Origin: Lachnospiraceae bacterium
GTDB lineage: Bacteria > Bacillota > Clostridia > Lachnospirales > Lachnospiraceae
Direction of reading: 5' to 3'
DNA: 64,000 nt
Assembly: GCA_900766925.1 (NCBI GenBank)
Contig: CAAFXG010000024.1
Span: 1-64,000, forward strand
Part shown: positions 1 to 7,939 of the stretch, piece by piece
How positions within the stretch are numbered: the first letter of the stretch is position 1
Layout: each line of letters starts with the position of its first letter
Made by a program: the position numbers and the translations under genes
Notes under the pieces: model-generated
The model's input: the letters and a program-made list of their open reading frames with translations, nothing else
Databases searched by the model: none
Told to the model about the DNA's origin: nothing

Positions 1-542
1 ATGACATTGGTAAGCTTCTTATACCTGAAAGAATCATCAAAAAACCCGGCAAGCTTACCGACAAAGAATTTTCAATAATTAAAACACATCCCAAAAAGGG
101 ATATGAATTACTTCGTAAAAACAAGCTTGATATTCATGTCCAATATGCTGCGCTTATGCACCACGAAAAATGTGATGGTTCAGGATATCCTCTTGGTCTT
201 ATTGACAATCAGATTGACTGGTGTGCCCAGATTGTTACAATTGCCGACATTTATGAGGCACTCACTGCCAAGCGTGTTTACAGAGGTGCATTAAGTCCAT
301 TTACAGTAATTAATATGTTCGAGGTAGATGGTCTCAAAAAATATAATCCCAAGTTTCTGCTTACTTTCCTTGAGCATGTAGTGAACAGCTACATGAACTG
401 TAAGGTTAAGCTATCCAATGGTGAAGAGGGCGACATTGTCTACATCAACAAAGTCCGACTCTCAAAGCCAATGATTAAAACCAAGAATGATTTCATTGAC
501 CTGTCTAAAAGTACCGACGTCAAAATCGAAAGTATACTGTAG
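1..542 (+). CDS. HD-GYP domain c-di-GMP phosphodiesterase, 3' part
   Basis: The reading frame is open from the left edge of the window, so the N-terminus is missing. The first complete codons read DIGK and are preceded by the last two bases of a probable His codon, giving the HDIGK motif of HD-GYP domains. Further on the protein has HHEKCDGSGYP, the GYP signature, and ADIYEAL..KRVYRG, another family block. HD-GYP proteins are metal-dependent phosphodiesterases that hydrolyse cyclic di-GMP. About 60 residues follow the catalytic core, and any sensor or receiver domain must lie outside the window. It is the only plus-strand gene and converges on scpB. Family assignment is strong; substrate and partner domains are not visible. 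Confidence 0.93.
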   Translation, partial: DIGKLLIPERIIKKPGKLTDKEFSIIKTHPKKGYELLRKNKLDIHVQYAALMHHEKCDGSGYPLGLIDNQIDWCAQIVTIADIYEALTAKRVYRGALSPFTVINMFEVDGLKKYNPKFLLTFLEHVVNSYMNCKVKLSNGEEGDIVYINKVRLSKPMIKTKNDFIDLSKSTDVKIESIL

Positions 543-736
543 AATATACAATAAAAATATCTGCCACAGAGGCTGTAATAAGGGGTATTAATAAAGACCA
601 TTTGGAAACGTCAGCACTTAATGAGCATGTCTTTTATGCGAGTTTAGTGCTGCTACGTTTACAACTGAGCGAGAGCGAGTCTTATTAATACCCCTTATTA
701 CAGCCTCTGTGGCAGATATTTTTATTGTATATTCTA
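540..736. repeat. 197-bp near-palindrome with 55-bp perfect inverted arms
   Basis: Bases 540-594 are the exact reverse complement of 682-736 (55 bp). The 87-base centre has its own nested stem: 606-611 with 655-660, 613-618 with 646-651, and 625-628 with 636-639. The arms start exactly at the TAG stop of the HD-GYP gene and end exactly at the TAG stop of scpB. A TA dinucleotide sits at each outer end just outside GAATATAC, which would fit a TA target-site duplication of an IS630/mariner-type miniature element; that part is inference. As RNA either strand would form a very stable hairpin, so it probably also ends transcription in both directions. Confidence 0.85.
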
Positions 737-1309
737 TACCTCCACCTTGATGTTGGCCTCTTCCATAGCCTGCTGTCTGAAATCCTCTATCTTATCAGGT
801 GTTATTACCGGAAGCTCGTCCATTGATGTAACACCAAAGCTTCTTAGGAAGTCCTCTGTTGTACCGAAAAGAATCGGTCGTCCAATAGCGTCTAATCTTC
901 CAACCTCGGCAACAAGATTGTATTCGATAAGCTTGTTTATGGCATGTGAACAGGATACTCCCCTGATTGCTTCAATCTCCTGACGTGTTACAGGCTGTTT
1001 ATACGCAATGATAGACAAAGTCTCCAAAAGTGTATCAGTAAGCGTATGCTTTCTGGGCATGTTTACAACCTTGGTAAGAACATCAAAAAATTCATTCTTA
1101 GTACAAAGCTGATATGAATTTTCAAGCTTAATCATTTTTATGCCCCTATCCTCAGAATCATACTTGTCCATCATATTTAATAAGATTTTCTCTAAAGTTT
1201 TTTCGTCTATTTCTAAAACCTTAGAAAGCTCCCTGATTTCAACGGCTTCTCCCATCGAGAAAAGAATTGCCTCGATTGCTGCCTCTGTTTTTGTTACACT
1301 TTCTTCCAT
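734..1309 (-). CDS. scpB: Segregation and condensation protein B
   Basis: The 191-aa product is the usual length for ScpB, the winged-helix partner of the SMC-ScpA condensin that compacts and segregates chromosomes. The N-terminal block AAIEAILFSMGEAV and the later blocks LETLSIIAYKQPVTRQEI and RPILFGTT are family signatures. It lies 23 bp downstream of scpA on the same strand, the standard scpA-scpB order. An SD-like GGAGGAATT precedes the ATG. Its stop codon lies inside the right arm of the 540-736 palindrome. Assignment is secure. Confidence 0.96.
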   Translation of the reverse strand: MEESVTKTEAAIEAILFSMGEAVEIRELSKVLEIDEKTLEKILLNMMDKYDSEDRGIKMIKLENSYQLCTKNEFFDVLTKVVNMPRKHTLTDTLLETLSIIAYKQPVTRQEIEAIRGVSCSHAINKLIEYNLVAEVGRLDAIGRPILFGTTEDFLRSFGVTSMDELPVITPDKIEDFRQQAMEEANIKVEV

Positions 1310-1332
1310 AATTCCTCCAAAATGTATCTATT

Positions 1333-2091
1333 TTAAGTCTCAAGTGAATCTATAATTATTTCACCGAAGAGCTCCTCCTGACGAATAACAATATCTCCAA
1401 CCTTCATAAGCTCAAGGATTGCCATGAAAGTTACAATGATATTAATTTTAGTTGCCTGAACCTCAAGAAGCGTTCTAAAGCTTATTCCCTTTAATCCCCT
1501 CACGCTTTCTCTGATTTCTTCCATCTTATCCTCAATTCGAACCTCTTCCTTTTCTATAGTTCCAAACTTACTCCTGATAGGGTCAACCCTCTCTACAGTA
1601 CGTTTCATCACCTGATTGAATATTTCGTTGAGCCGGGCAAGTGTTGTATCTCCAACCACGTCTGCCGGGTCAATATCCTCTTTATATTCAAGAACTTCCT
1701 TTGGAATAGTTGCCTTTTTGTAGAAGGACGTGCTCGCATCAAGCTCCATATCCTTGAGCTCATAAGATGCATACTTATACATTTTATACTCAAGAAGTCG
1801 CCTGACAAGCTCAGCTCTCGGGTCTTCCTCCTCCTCAACCTCTTCCTCCTGTTTAGGAAGCAGCATCTTAGCCTTAATACTGATAAGTGTAGCTGCCATA
1901 ACGAGGAATTCACTCATAACATCCAGGTCTTCCTCCTGCATACGATTCACATAGTCAAGATACTGCTCCGTAATTTCAACAATCGGAATATCAAAAATAT
2001 TAAATTTATTCTTCTCAATCAAATGTAATAAGAGGTCAAGAGGACCCTCAAACTCATTTATTTTAAATTCTAATTTTGAACCGTTATCCAT
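1333..2091 (-). CDS. scpA: Segregation and condensation protein A
   Basis: The 252-aa product is the kleisin subunit that bridges the SMC heads and recruits ScpB. The N-terminal kleisin block FEGPLDLLLHLIEKNKF (about residues 14-30) is diagnostic, followed by an acidic stretch rich in Glu around residues 82-93 and a C-terminal winged-helix region. A GGAG six bases before the ATG supports this start. A sigma-A-like promoter sits just upstream and scpB follows, so scpAB probably forms a two-gene unit transcribed separately from spoIVA. Assignment is secure. Confidence 0.96.
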   Translation of the reverse strand: MDNGSKLEFKINEFEGPLDLLLHLIEKNKFNIFDIPIVEITEQYLDYVNRMQEEDLDVMSEFLVMAATLISIKAKMLLPKQEEEVEEEEDPRAELVRRLLEYKMYKYASYELKDMELDASTSFYKKATIPKEVLEYKEDIDPADVVGDTTLARLNEIFNQVMKRTVERVDPIRSKFGTIEKEEVRIEDKMEEIRESVRGLKGISFRTLLEVQATKINIIVTFMAILELMKVGDIVIRQEELFGEIIIDSLET

Positions 2092-2127
2092 CGTATGCTC
2101 CTATACCAAAAAACAATATCGTTTGTA

Positions 2128-2156
2128 ACTATAACATGTTTTTTTTAAAAATGCAA
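2128..2156 (-). promoter_or_regulatory. Predicted sigma-A promoter of scpAB
   Basis: Read on the minus strand there is TTGCAT, a 17-base spacer, then TATAGT, ending about 37 bases before the scpA start codon. Five of six -10 and four of six -35 positions match the vegetative consensus with ideal spacing. Confidence 0.55.
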
Positions 2157-2163
2157 AGATACT

Positions 2164-3624
2164 TTAGATAATTATACAAACCATTCCGCCATTAGAATCG
2201 TTTACAATCTTCTCCATTGTATCCTGAAGCTTTTGCTGACTCTCCTGATTAATTTTGTTTATTTTTGTCTTAAGTCCGTCTTCCACCAACTGTCTGATTG
2301 TTTTTCCAAAAATATTCACACTCCATATGCTGTCATTTGTATTACCATCACTGTTAATATAATTAATCAGATCCTTTGCCTGTTCCTCCGAACCCACAAT
2401 TGGTGCAATCTCAGTTGTAATATTTGCCTTGATTAAGTGAATGGAAGGTGCCTGAGCCTTGATTTTAACTCCATATTTATTCCCGGATTTGATTAACTCC
2501 GGTGCATCAAGCTTAATGTCTGATTCCTGAGGTGTAACCGAGCCATAACCGGTTTTAAAGGATTGCATAAGCGCCGAGCTCACCTTAGCACACTGCTTCT
2601 TTGTATTGGCCATCTCTCGTATTTCTTTCATAAAATCATACTCATTATTGACATTGGTTCCAAGCATCTCTGAAATCATTTCGTAATAATACTTATCATA
2701 CAGCTTAATTTCTATATTTACATTTCCGTCAGCCATATTTACGCCCGACATGTCAATTTTTTCTATGTACTCATCAGACCCTGTTTTAATTGCTTCAATA
2801 TCCTTCATATGGTGAATTCCATCAAATGCCTGCTTAGCCTGCTCAATAAGATATGCCTTGATAACATTACTGTTATCGAGTGCCTCCACCCATTTTGGGA
2901 TATTAAAATTAACCGCAGTTACAGGAAAATCCAAAAGCAAAAGCTGAAAAATATTATTAATGTCTGTTTTTTTCAATTGATCGCAATTAACCGGAAGAAC
3001 AGAAACATTATATGTATCAGATAGTTCATTTGCCAGATTAATTGTTTCAGGTGAAGCCGGACGTTTAGAATTAAGCAGCATAATAAATGGTTTTCCAATA
3101 TCCCTCAATTCTTCAACAGTTCTTGTTTCCGGTTCTATGTATGCCTCTCTTGGAATATCAGTTATACTTCCATCACAGGTCACAATTATTCCTACAGTAG
3201 AATGATCGTATATAACCTTTTTTGTTCCAATTTCAGCAGCTTTTGTAAATGGAATATCGTAATCATACCAAGGTGTTTTTACAAGTCTCTCCCTGCCATC
3301 CTCTTCATGTCCTTCGGCTCCGTTTACCATATAACCAACGCAGTCAATCATTCTGCATTTCATAGTAACGCCATCACCGACCGTAATTGATACTGCGTCT
3401 TTCGGTATGAATTTAGGTTCTGTTGTCATTACAGTTTTACCCGCCGCCGACTGAGGAAGCTCATCCTTTGCTCTAACCTTACTCGGTTCATCAGCTATAG
3501 CAGGAAGAACAAGCATTTCCATAAATCGCTTAATAAATGTGGACTTACCGGTTCTTACCGGTCCAACTACACCCATATAAATTTCTCCGTTTGTTCTTTG
3601 TTCTATATCCATATAGATATCCAT
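2164..3624 (-). CDS. spoIVA: Stage IV sporulation protein A, coat ATPase
   Basis: SpoIVA is an ATPase that polymerises on the forespore outer membrane and forms the base layer of the spore coat. From the chosen start the protein has 486 residues, close to the 492 of Bacillus. It opens MDIYMDIEQRTNGEIYMG and carries a Walker A loop GPVRTGKS at residues 21-28, followed by the TRAFAC-like core. A longer frame exists to 3675, but GGGAGG lies eight bases before the ATG at 3624 and the alignment with known SpoIVA N-termini favours it. That SD is part of an inverted repeat. The gene shows that the host can make endospores. Confidence 0.96.
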   Translation of the reverse strand: MDIYMDIEQRTNGEIYMGVVGPVRTGKSTFIKRFMEMLVLPAIADEPSKVRAKDELPQSAAGKTVMTTEPKFIPKDAVSITVGDGVTMKCRMIDCVGYMVNGAEGHEEDGRERLVKTPWYDYDIPFTKAAEIGTKKVIYDHSTVGIIVTCDGSITDIPREAYIEPETRTVEELRDIGKPFIMLLNSKRPASPETINLANELSDTYNVSVLPVNCDQLKKTDINNIFQLLLLDFPVTAVNFNIPKWVEALDNSNVIKAYLIEQAKQAFDGIHHMKDIEAIKTGSDEYIEKIDMSGVNMADGNVNIEIKLYDKYYYEMISEMLGTNVNNEYDFMKEIREMANTKKQCAKVSSALMQSFKTGYGSVTPQESDIKLDAPELIKSGNKYGVKIKAQAPSIHLIKANITTEIAPIVGSEEQAKDLINYINSDGNTNDSIWSVNIFGKTIRQLVEDGLKTKINKINQESQQKLQDTMEKIVNDSNGGMVCIII

Positions 3625-3627
3625 AAA

Positions 3628-3688
3628 AATACCTCCCATTTGTTCTATTACACTATTACATATATATGTAATCAAAATGGGAGGTATT
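3628..3688 (-). promoter_or_regulatory. spoIVA leader hairpin pairing with its ribosome site, plus palindrome
   Basis: Bases 3628-3641 (AATACCTCCCATTT) are the reverse complement of 3675-3688. In the spoIVA transcript the distal arm is AAATGGGAGGTATT, which contains the SD, and the proximal arm is an anti-SD. Between them, 3655-3672 is a perfect 18-bp palindrome, ATTACATATATATGTAAT. The arrangement could hide the ribosome site, or the palindrome could be a regulator site. I could not place a convincing sporulation sigma-factor promoter. Confidence 0.6.
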
Positions 3689-3712
3689 ACAATTTAGTTC
3701 AAACAAATAATA

Positions 3713-4801
3713 TTATTTATCCAACCTTTGGTAGGTATTTAACCTGATATATTCAATCATTCGCTTACAATAGTCCGCATTACAGTGTATTCCGTCTGTT
3801 GTCGCCTCATCAGGAAGATATCCGTCCTCATTCATAACCGCAGACGCCAAATCGAGATAAATTATATCCTTTCTATCCATACACATCTCAAGCAGTGCAT
3901 CATTATACTCGTTAATCTTATCCTGCCTGTAAATAGCATCAGAATCAGAGGTTGACTTTGTAACCGGAAGTATACTCTGAACGTATATATTGGCATCCGG
4001 ATTAACCTCATATATATGATCAATCAAATCACTAAAATCGTCTATAAAAGTCTGCAAATACACCCATCCAAGTTCATTTACACCAAACATTAAATAATAA
4101 TTATCATAAAATGTTTTATCTATAGCCTCATAACAGGTAAATTTACCCTTGATACCCGGAATTGAAATTTTTGCATCGCTCTCAAGCTTATCAAGACTTA
4201 GTCCCTTATAGCAAAATCCATTGAGATTAGGAAGTCCCCCATATAATATCAGACCTTCTGTTCTTGAATCTCCAATAAAAAGTGTGCTGTCAAAATATGT
4301 AAGTGCAACCGGAGCATCAGCTTTGGTATATTCACCCTCATTAGCCCAGTTACATCCTTCTATTTCATCAACATCCTTAAGTGAAGTTTTAGGAACCTCA
4401 AATGTAATTTCACTAATATCCACTTTTTCGGTGGTGGCCTCTCCCTCCGGTAATTCTGCACCCGTAGTTGTTTCTTCCAGAATATCTTCCGTCGAAGCAG
4501 TAATACCATCCGATAAGCCGGAAATATCATTTTCAGTTAAATTATTCTCAATCGTCTGAATATTATCTGATGCCACCGGATTATGGTCCGATGTATCCGT
4601 ATCAGAAGCATCACAGTTAGTTGCAACTATATTATGAGCTTCGCTATTATCGGCATCTCTGCCAAATAACGAATAAACCACCAGACAGCCTGCAAGCATA
4701 ACAACAAAGCAGACACAGGTAACATTTCTCCTGATTATTTTCTTTTTCTTATGTTTGAGAATAGCTATATCTTCACGGGTTATTATTTTTCTACCGCTCA
4801 T
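3713..4801 (-). CDS. Membrane-anchored SGNH/GDSL-family hydrolase
   Basis: The 362-aa protein has a basic N-terminus, one membrane segment at about residues 27-46, a Ser/Thr/Glu-rich linker to about 160, and an extracellular SGNH esterase-like domain. The nucleophile block FIGDSRTEG has its Ser at about 179, the block MFGVNELGW gives the Gly/Asn oxyanion positions, and DGIH near 336-339 supplies the catalytic Asp and His. Such enzymes often remove or transfer acyl groups on cell-wall glycans, but the substrate cannot be told here. AAAGG precedes the ATG. It follows gpsA in the same direction with 43 bp between. Confidence 0.85.
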   Translation of the reverse strand: MSGRKIITREDIAILKHKKKKIIRRNVTCVCFVVMLAGCLVVYSLFGRDADNSEAHNIVATNCDASDTDTSDHNPVASDNIQTIENNLTENDISGLSDGITASTEDILEETTTGAELPEGEATTEKVDISEITFEVPKTSLKDVDEIEGCNWANEGEYTKADAPVALTYFDSTLFIGDSRTEGLILYGGLPNLNGFCYKGLSLDKLESDAKISIPGIKGKFTCYEAIDKTFYDNYYLMFGVNELGWVYLQTFIDDFSDLIDHIYEVNPDANIYVQSILPVTKSTSDSDAIYRQDKINEYNDALLEMCMDRKDIIYLDLASAVMNEDGYLPDEATTDGIHCNADYCKRMIEYIRLNTYQRLDK

Positions 4802-4844
4802 TAAAATACATACCTTTCAATATAAAATCAAATTGTAGCACCAG

Positions 4845-5855
4845 CTACTCGTCCCACGAAAGACTCTTGGCTTCTGACGTTCTCATTCTTGTAAGCAAAA
4901 TCTTCATGGCTTCTGACGTACTTAAATCCTCAAACAAAACTTTATTCACTATCTCTACAATAGGCATCTCTACATCATATTTTTTACAAAGGAGAAGTGC
5001 TGCTTTGGCTGAATACACACCCTCCACAACCATCTGCACCTCTTCCATTGCCTCCTTATAGGTTTTTCCCTGACCCATAAGGTATCCTGCCTTACGGTTA
5101 CGACTATGCTTTGAGGCACATGTAACAATCAAATCGCCTATTCCTGATAAACCTGCAAAGGTTTCCATTTTTCCGCCCATGGCAACACCAAGACGAATTA
5201 TCTCAGTTATTCCACGGGTAATAATTGCCGCCTTAGTATTATCGCCACATCCCAGACCATCAGCCATACCTGCAACAAGGGCAATGACATTTTTCAATGC
5301 ACCGCCAAGCTCAACACCAATAACATCCGGGCTGGTATAGACTCTGAATAAATCATTCATAAATGTATCCTGAATTGTAAGCGCTACCTGCTGCTCATGT
5401 GCTGCCGCAACAACAAGTGTAGGAAGCCTGTTTCCAACCTCCTCTGCATGGCTTGGTCCGGACAAAACCCCAACCTTTGCAACCGGAATTTCCTCACTGA
5501 TAATGTCAGTAAGTGTCATAAGCGTACTTTCCTCAATCCCCTTGGAAACATTCACAATTATCTGTCCTTCCTTGACATAAGGTGCTGCAAGCTTAGAAGT
5601 ACTCCTGATAAATGGAGACGGCACAACCATAACAATCATCTCTGCAGACAATATAGCTGTCTCGATATCACCTGTAAATTTAACAGATTCATCCACTATT
5701 ACTCCCGGTAATTTGGTCTTATGCTCCCTGTATGTATTAAGCATATCTATTTCTTTTGAATCAATGGACCAGACTGTTACGTCATGTCCATTACCCGATA
5801 AAAGCGTTGTAAGTGCAATGCCCCAGCTTCCTGCACCAAGTATTCCGATTTTCAT
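4845..5855 (-). CDS. gpsA: NAD(P)-dependent glycerol-3-phosphate dehydrogenase
   Basis: GpsA reduces dihydroxyacetone phosphate to sn-glycerol 3-phosphate, the backbone for phospholipids. The 336-aa product has the N-terminal Rossmann loop GAGSWGIAL at residues 7-15, the block GVLSGPSHAEEV, the catalytic-Lys block GGALKNVIA and the GLSGIGDLIVTC block. Its length is normal. AAGGGGG lies seven bases before the ATG. It follows plsY, which uses its product, so der-plsY-gpsA probably form one transcript. Confidence 0.97.
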   Translation of the reverse strand: MKIGILGAGSWGIALTTLLSGNGHDVTVWSIDSKEIDMLNTYREHKTKLPGVIVDESVKFTGDIETAILSAEMIVMVVPSPFIRSTSKLAAPYVKEGQIIVNVSKGIEESTLMTLTDIISEEIPVAKVGVLSGPSHAEEVGNRLPTLVVAAAHEQQVALTIQDTFMNDLFRVYTSPDVIGVELGGALKNVIALVAGMADGLGCGDNTKAAIITRGITEIIRLGVAMGGKMETFAGLSGIGDLIVTCASKHSRNRKAGYLMGQGKTYKEAMEEVQMVVEGVYSAKAALLLCKKYDVEMPIVEIVNKVLFEDLSTSEAMKILLTRMRTSEAKSLSWDE

Positions 5856-5896
5856 AATAGACCCCCTTGTAGGTAAAATATGTACACACTATAATA

Positions 5897-6565
5897 TTAA
5901 TTTTTTTTGGCTCCAAGCTTATTTTCCTCATGGTGTATAAGCCTTACAATATTGGCTCGGTGTCTGTATATCGCCATCACCGCCATAATCACAACAATAA
6001 TAAAGCTTTCTATCATCGCGTTTCTTGATGACGCAACAGAAAGATCAAATGAGTATTTTCCGTTAAACGCAAAGATACCATAGAATACGGCAAAAATTGT
6101 AACAATAAGAATCGACCCAACCGAAACATATCTTGTCAGAGCGACAACAATAATAAAGGCAAACAGGCACGTCAGTATTATAACAGGATCAAGGAAGCCT
6201 ATGATAACACCCGCAGTTGCTGCAATTCCTTTTCCGCCCTTAAAATGTAAATAAAACGGAAAATTATGCCCTAATACCACTCCAAAGCCAGTGTATGCAA
6301 TATAGAGATAAACCTCTGTAGGACAAATCTGCTGCATTATAAGTCTTGCAATAAGTGTAGCGATTATAGCCTTACAAAAATCGCTTACGAACACAACTAA
6401 ACCTGCCTTTTTCCCAAGAACCCTGAGAGCATTTGTAGTTCCGGCATTTCCACTGCCATATTCCCTTATATCAATTCCATGTAATCTTCCATATATATAC
6501 GATGTTTGTATAATTCCAAAAAAATAACCACCAATAAGACATAAAATTCTGGCTAATATCATCAT
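5897..6565 (-). CDS. plsY: Glycerol-3-phosphate acyltransferase PlsY
   Basis: PlsY is the integral-membrane enzyme that transfers an acyl group from acyl phosphate to glycerol 3-phosphate, the first step of phosphatidic acid synthesis. The 222-aa protein is strongly hydrophobic and has the conserved loops GSGNAGTTNALR, GHNFPFYLHFKGGKGIA and, near the C-terminus, RHRANIVRL. It starts with ATG inside the end of der (4-bp overlap), with an AGAGGAAAG ribosome site in the der coding sequence, so the two are translationally coupled. It is somewhat longer than the Bacillus enzyme. Confidence 0.96.
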   Translation of the reverse strand: MMILARILCLIGGYFFGIIQTSYIYGRLHGIDIREYGSGNAGTTNALRVLGKKAGLVVFVSDFCKAIIATLIARLIMQQICPTEVYLYIAYTGFGVVLGHNFPFYLHFKGGKGIAATAGVIIGFLDPVIILTCLFAFIIVVALTRYVSVGSILIVTIFAVFYGIFAFNGKYSFDLSVASSRNAMIESFIIVVIMAVMAIYRHRANIVRLIHHEENKLGAKKN

Positions 6566-7884
6566 TTTTCTTTCCTCTCACGTATGATAAATTTAAGCGG
6601 AGTTCCCCTGAACCCAAAAGCTTCCCTTATTTTGTTCTCAATGTATCTTGTATACGAAAAATGCATAAGCTCTTTATCATTTACAAAGATTACAAACGTA
6701 GGTGGCTTAACAGACACCTGTGTTATATAGTAAAGTCTGAGTCTTTTACCCTTATCCGATGGTGGCTGGTTAAGTGCTACCGCCTCCGACATAATTTCAT
6801 TGAGCACACCGGTAGCAACACGCATTGAATGATTCTCAATAACACCATCAATCGTATCAAAAAGCTTAGGTAATCTTTGTCCGGTTGCAGCCGAAACAAA
6901 TAGTAATTCCGCATAAGGCATATAGGAAAGCTTTTCCCTTATTTCATTTGTGAACTTATTTACGGTCTTATCGTCCTTTTCAATTGCATCCCATTTATTC
7001 ACAACAATAATCATACCCTTACCGCGTTCATGAGCTATTCCTGCAATTTTTGTATCCTGGTCTGTAATTCCCTCAGTTGCATCAATTACAAGTACGGCAA
7101 CATTACAACGCTCAACAGCTGACACTGTACGGATTATACTGAATCTTTCAATTTCTTCTTTGATTTTATTCTTACGTCGTAAGCCCGCTGTATCAATAAA
7201 CACATATTCTGTTCCGTTGCGTTTAATTGTTGTATCTATGGCATCTCTCGTGGTTCCGGCTATATTTGATACAATTACCCTGTCCTCACCAAGAAGCTTA
7301 TTAATAATTGATGATTTACCAACATTAGGTTTACCTATAATGGCAACTCTTGGTCTGTCATCCTCAACCTCGTCTGTAGCCGAAGAATCAAAATACTTAA
7401 CCACCTCATCCAGCATATCACCAAGTCCAAGCTGTGAAGCAGCTGATATAGGAATAGGATCACCAATTCCAAGATTATAAAACTCATAGACATCAGGCAT
7501 AAACTTCTCAAAGTTGTCAACCTTATTAACCACAAGAACAACCGGCTTGCCCGAACGTCTGAGCATATCAGCGACCTTACCATCCGCATCCACAAGCCCC
7601 TGTCTCACATCTGTGATAAAAACTATAACATCTGCAGTTGCAATTGCAATTTCTGCCTGCTCACGCATACTCTTCAAAATAATATCATTTGATTCAGGTT
7701 CAATACCGCCTGTATCAACTATTGTAAAATTATAATTAAGCCACGTCACATCAGCATAAATTCTATCCCTTGTAACACCCGGTGTATCCTGAACAATCGA
7801 TATTCTGTCACCTGCCAGGGTGTTAAAAAGTGTAGACTTACCAACATTTGGTCTGCCGACTATAGCAACAACCGGTCTACTCAT
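6562..7884 (-). CDS. der: Ribosome-assembly GTPase Der (EngA)
   Basis: Der has two tandem GTPase domains and a C-terminal KH-like domain and acts in 50S subunit assembly. Here the two P-loops are GRPNVGKS near residue 9 and GKPNVGKS near 183, each with its own switch II (DTGG; DTAG) and NKVD/NKWD block. The KH-like end contains TPLKFIIRERKEK. The longest frame begins at 7896, but GGAGG lies seven bases before the ATG at 7884, giving MSRPVVAIVGR and 440 residues as in other Der proteins. It overlaps plsY by 4 bp. Confidence 0.97.
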   Translation of the reverse strand: MSRPVVAIVGRPNVGKSTLFNTLAGDRISIVQDTPGVTRDRIYADVTWLNYNFTIVDTGGIEPESNDIILKSMREQAEIAIATADVIVFITDVRQGLVDADGKVADMLRRSGKPVVLVVNKVDNFEKFMPDVYEFYNLGIGDPIPISAASQLGLGDMLDEVVKYFDSSATDEVEDDRPRVAIIGKPNVGKSSIINKLLGEDRVIVSNIAGTTRDAIDTTIKRNGTEYVFIDTAGLRRKNKIKEEIERFSIIRTVSAVERCNVAVLVIDATEGITDQDTKIAGIAHERGKGMIIVVNKWDAIEKDDKTVNKFTNEIREKLSYMPYAELLFVSAATGQRLPKLFDTIDGVIENHSMRVATGVLNEIMSEAVALNQPPSDKGKRLRLYYITQVSVKPPTFVIFVNDKELMHFSYTRYIENKIREAFGFRGTPLKFIIRERKEK

Positions 7885-7904
7885 CTCTACCTCCATATCA
7901 CCAC

Positions 7905-7938
7905 ATCAAAAAAATCGGGTAATGCAAAAACCATTACC
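7905..7938 (-). terminator. Intrinsic terminator between the DUF512 gene and der
   Basis: On the minus strand GGTAATG and CATTACC (7918-7924 and 7932-7938) form a 7-bp stem with a 7-base loop, extended by a flanking C-G pair region and followed by a run of seven T. It lies right after the stop of the DUF512 gene and 20 bases before der, so it ends that upstream unit or acts as a partial attenuator. No clear separate der promoter was found. Confidence 0.7.
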
Positions 7939-7939
7939 G

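Noticed and set aside
3625..3712. Sigma-E promoter for spoIVA
   Set aside because: Several AT-rich segments resemble parts of the -35 and -10 elements, but none had both with correct spacing.
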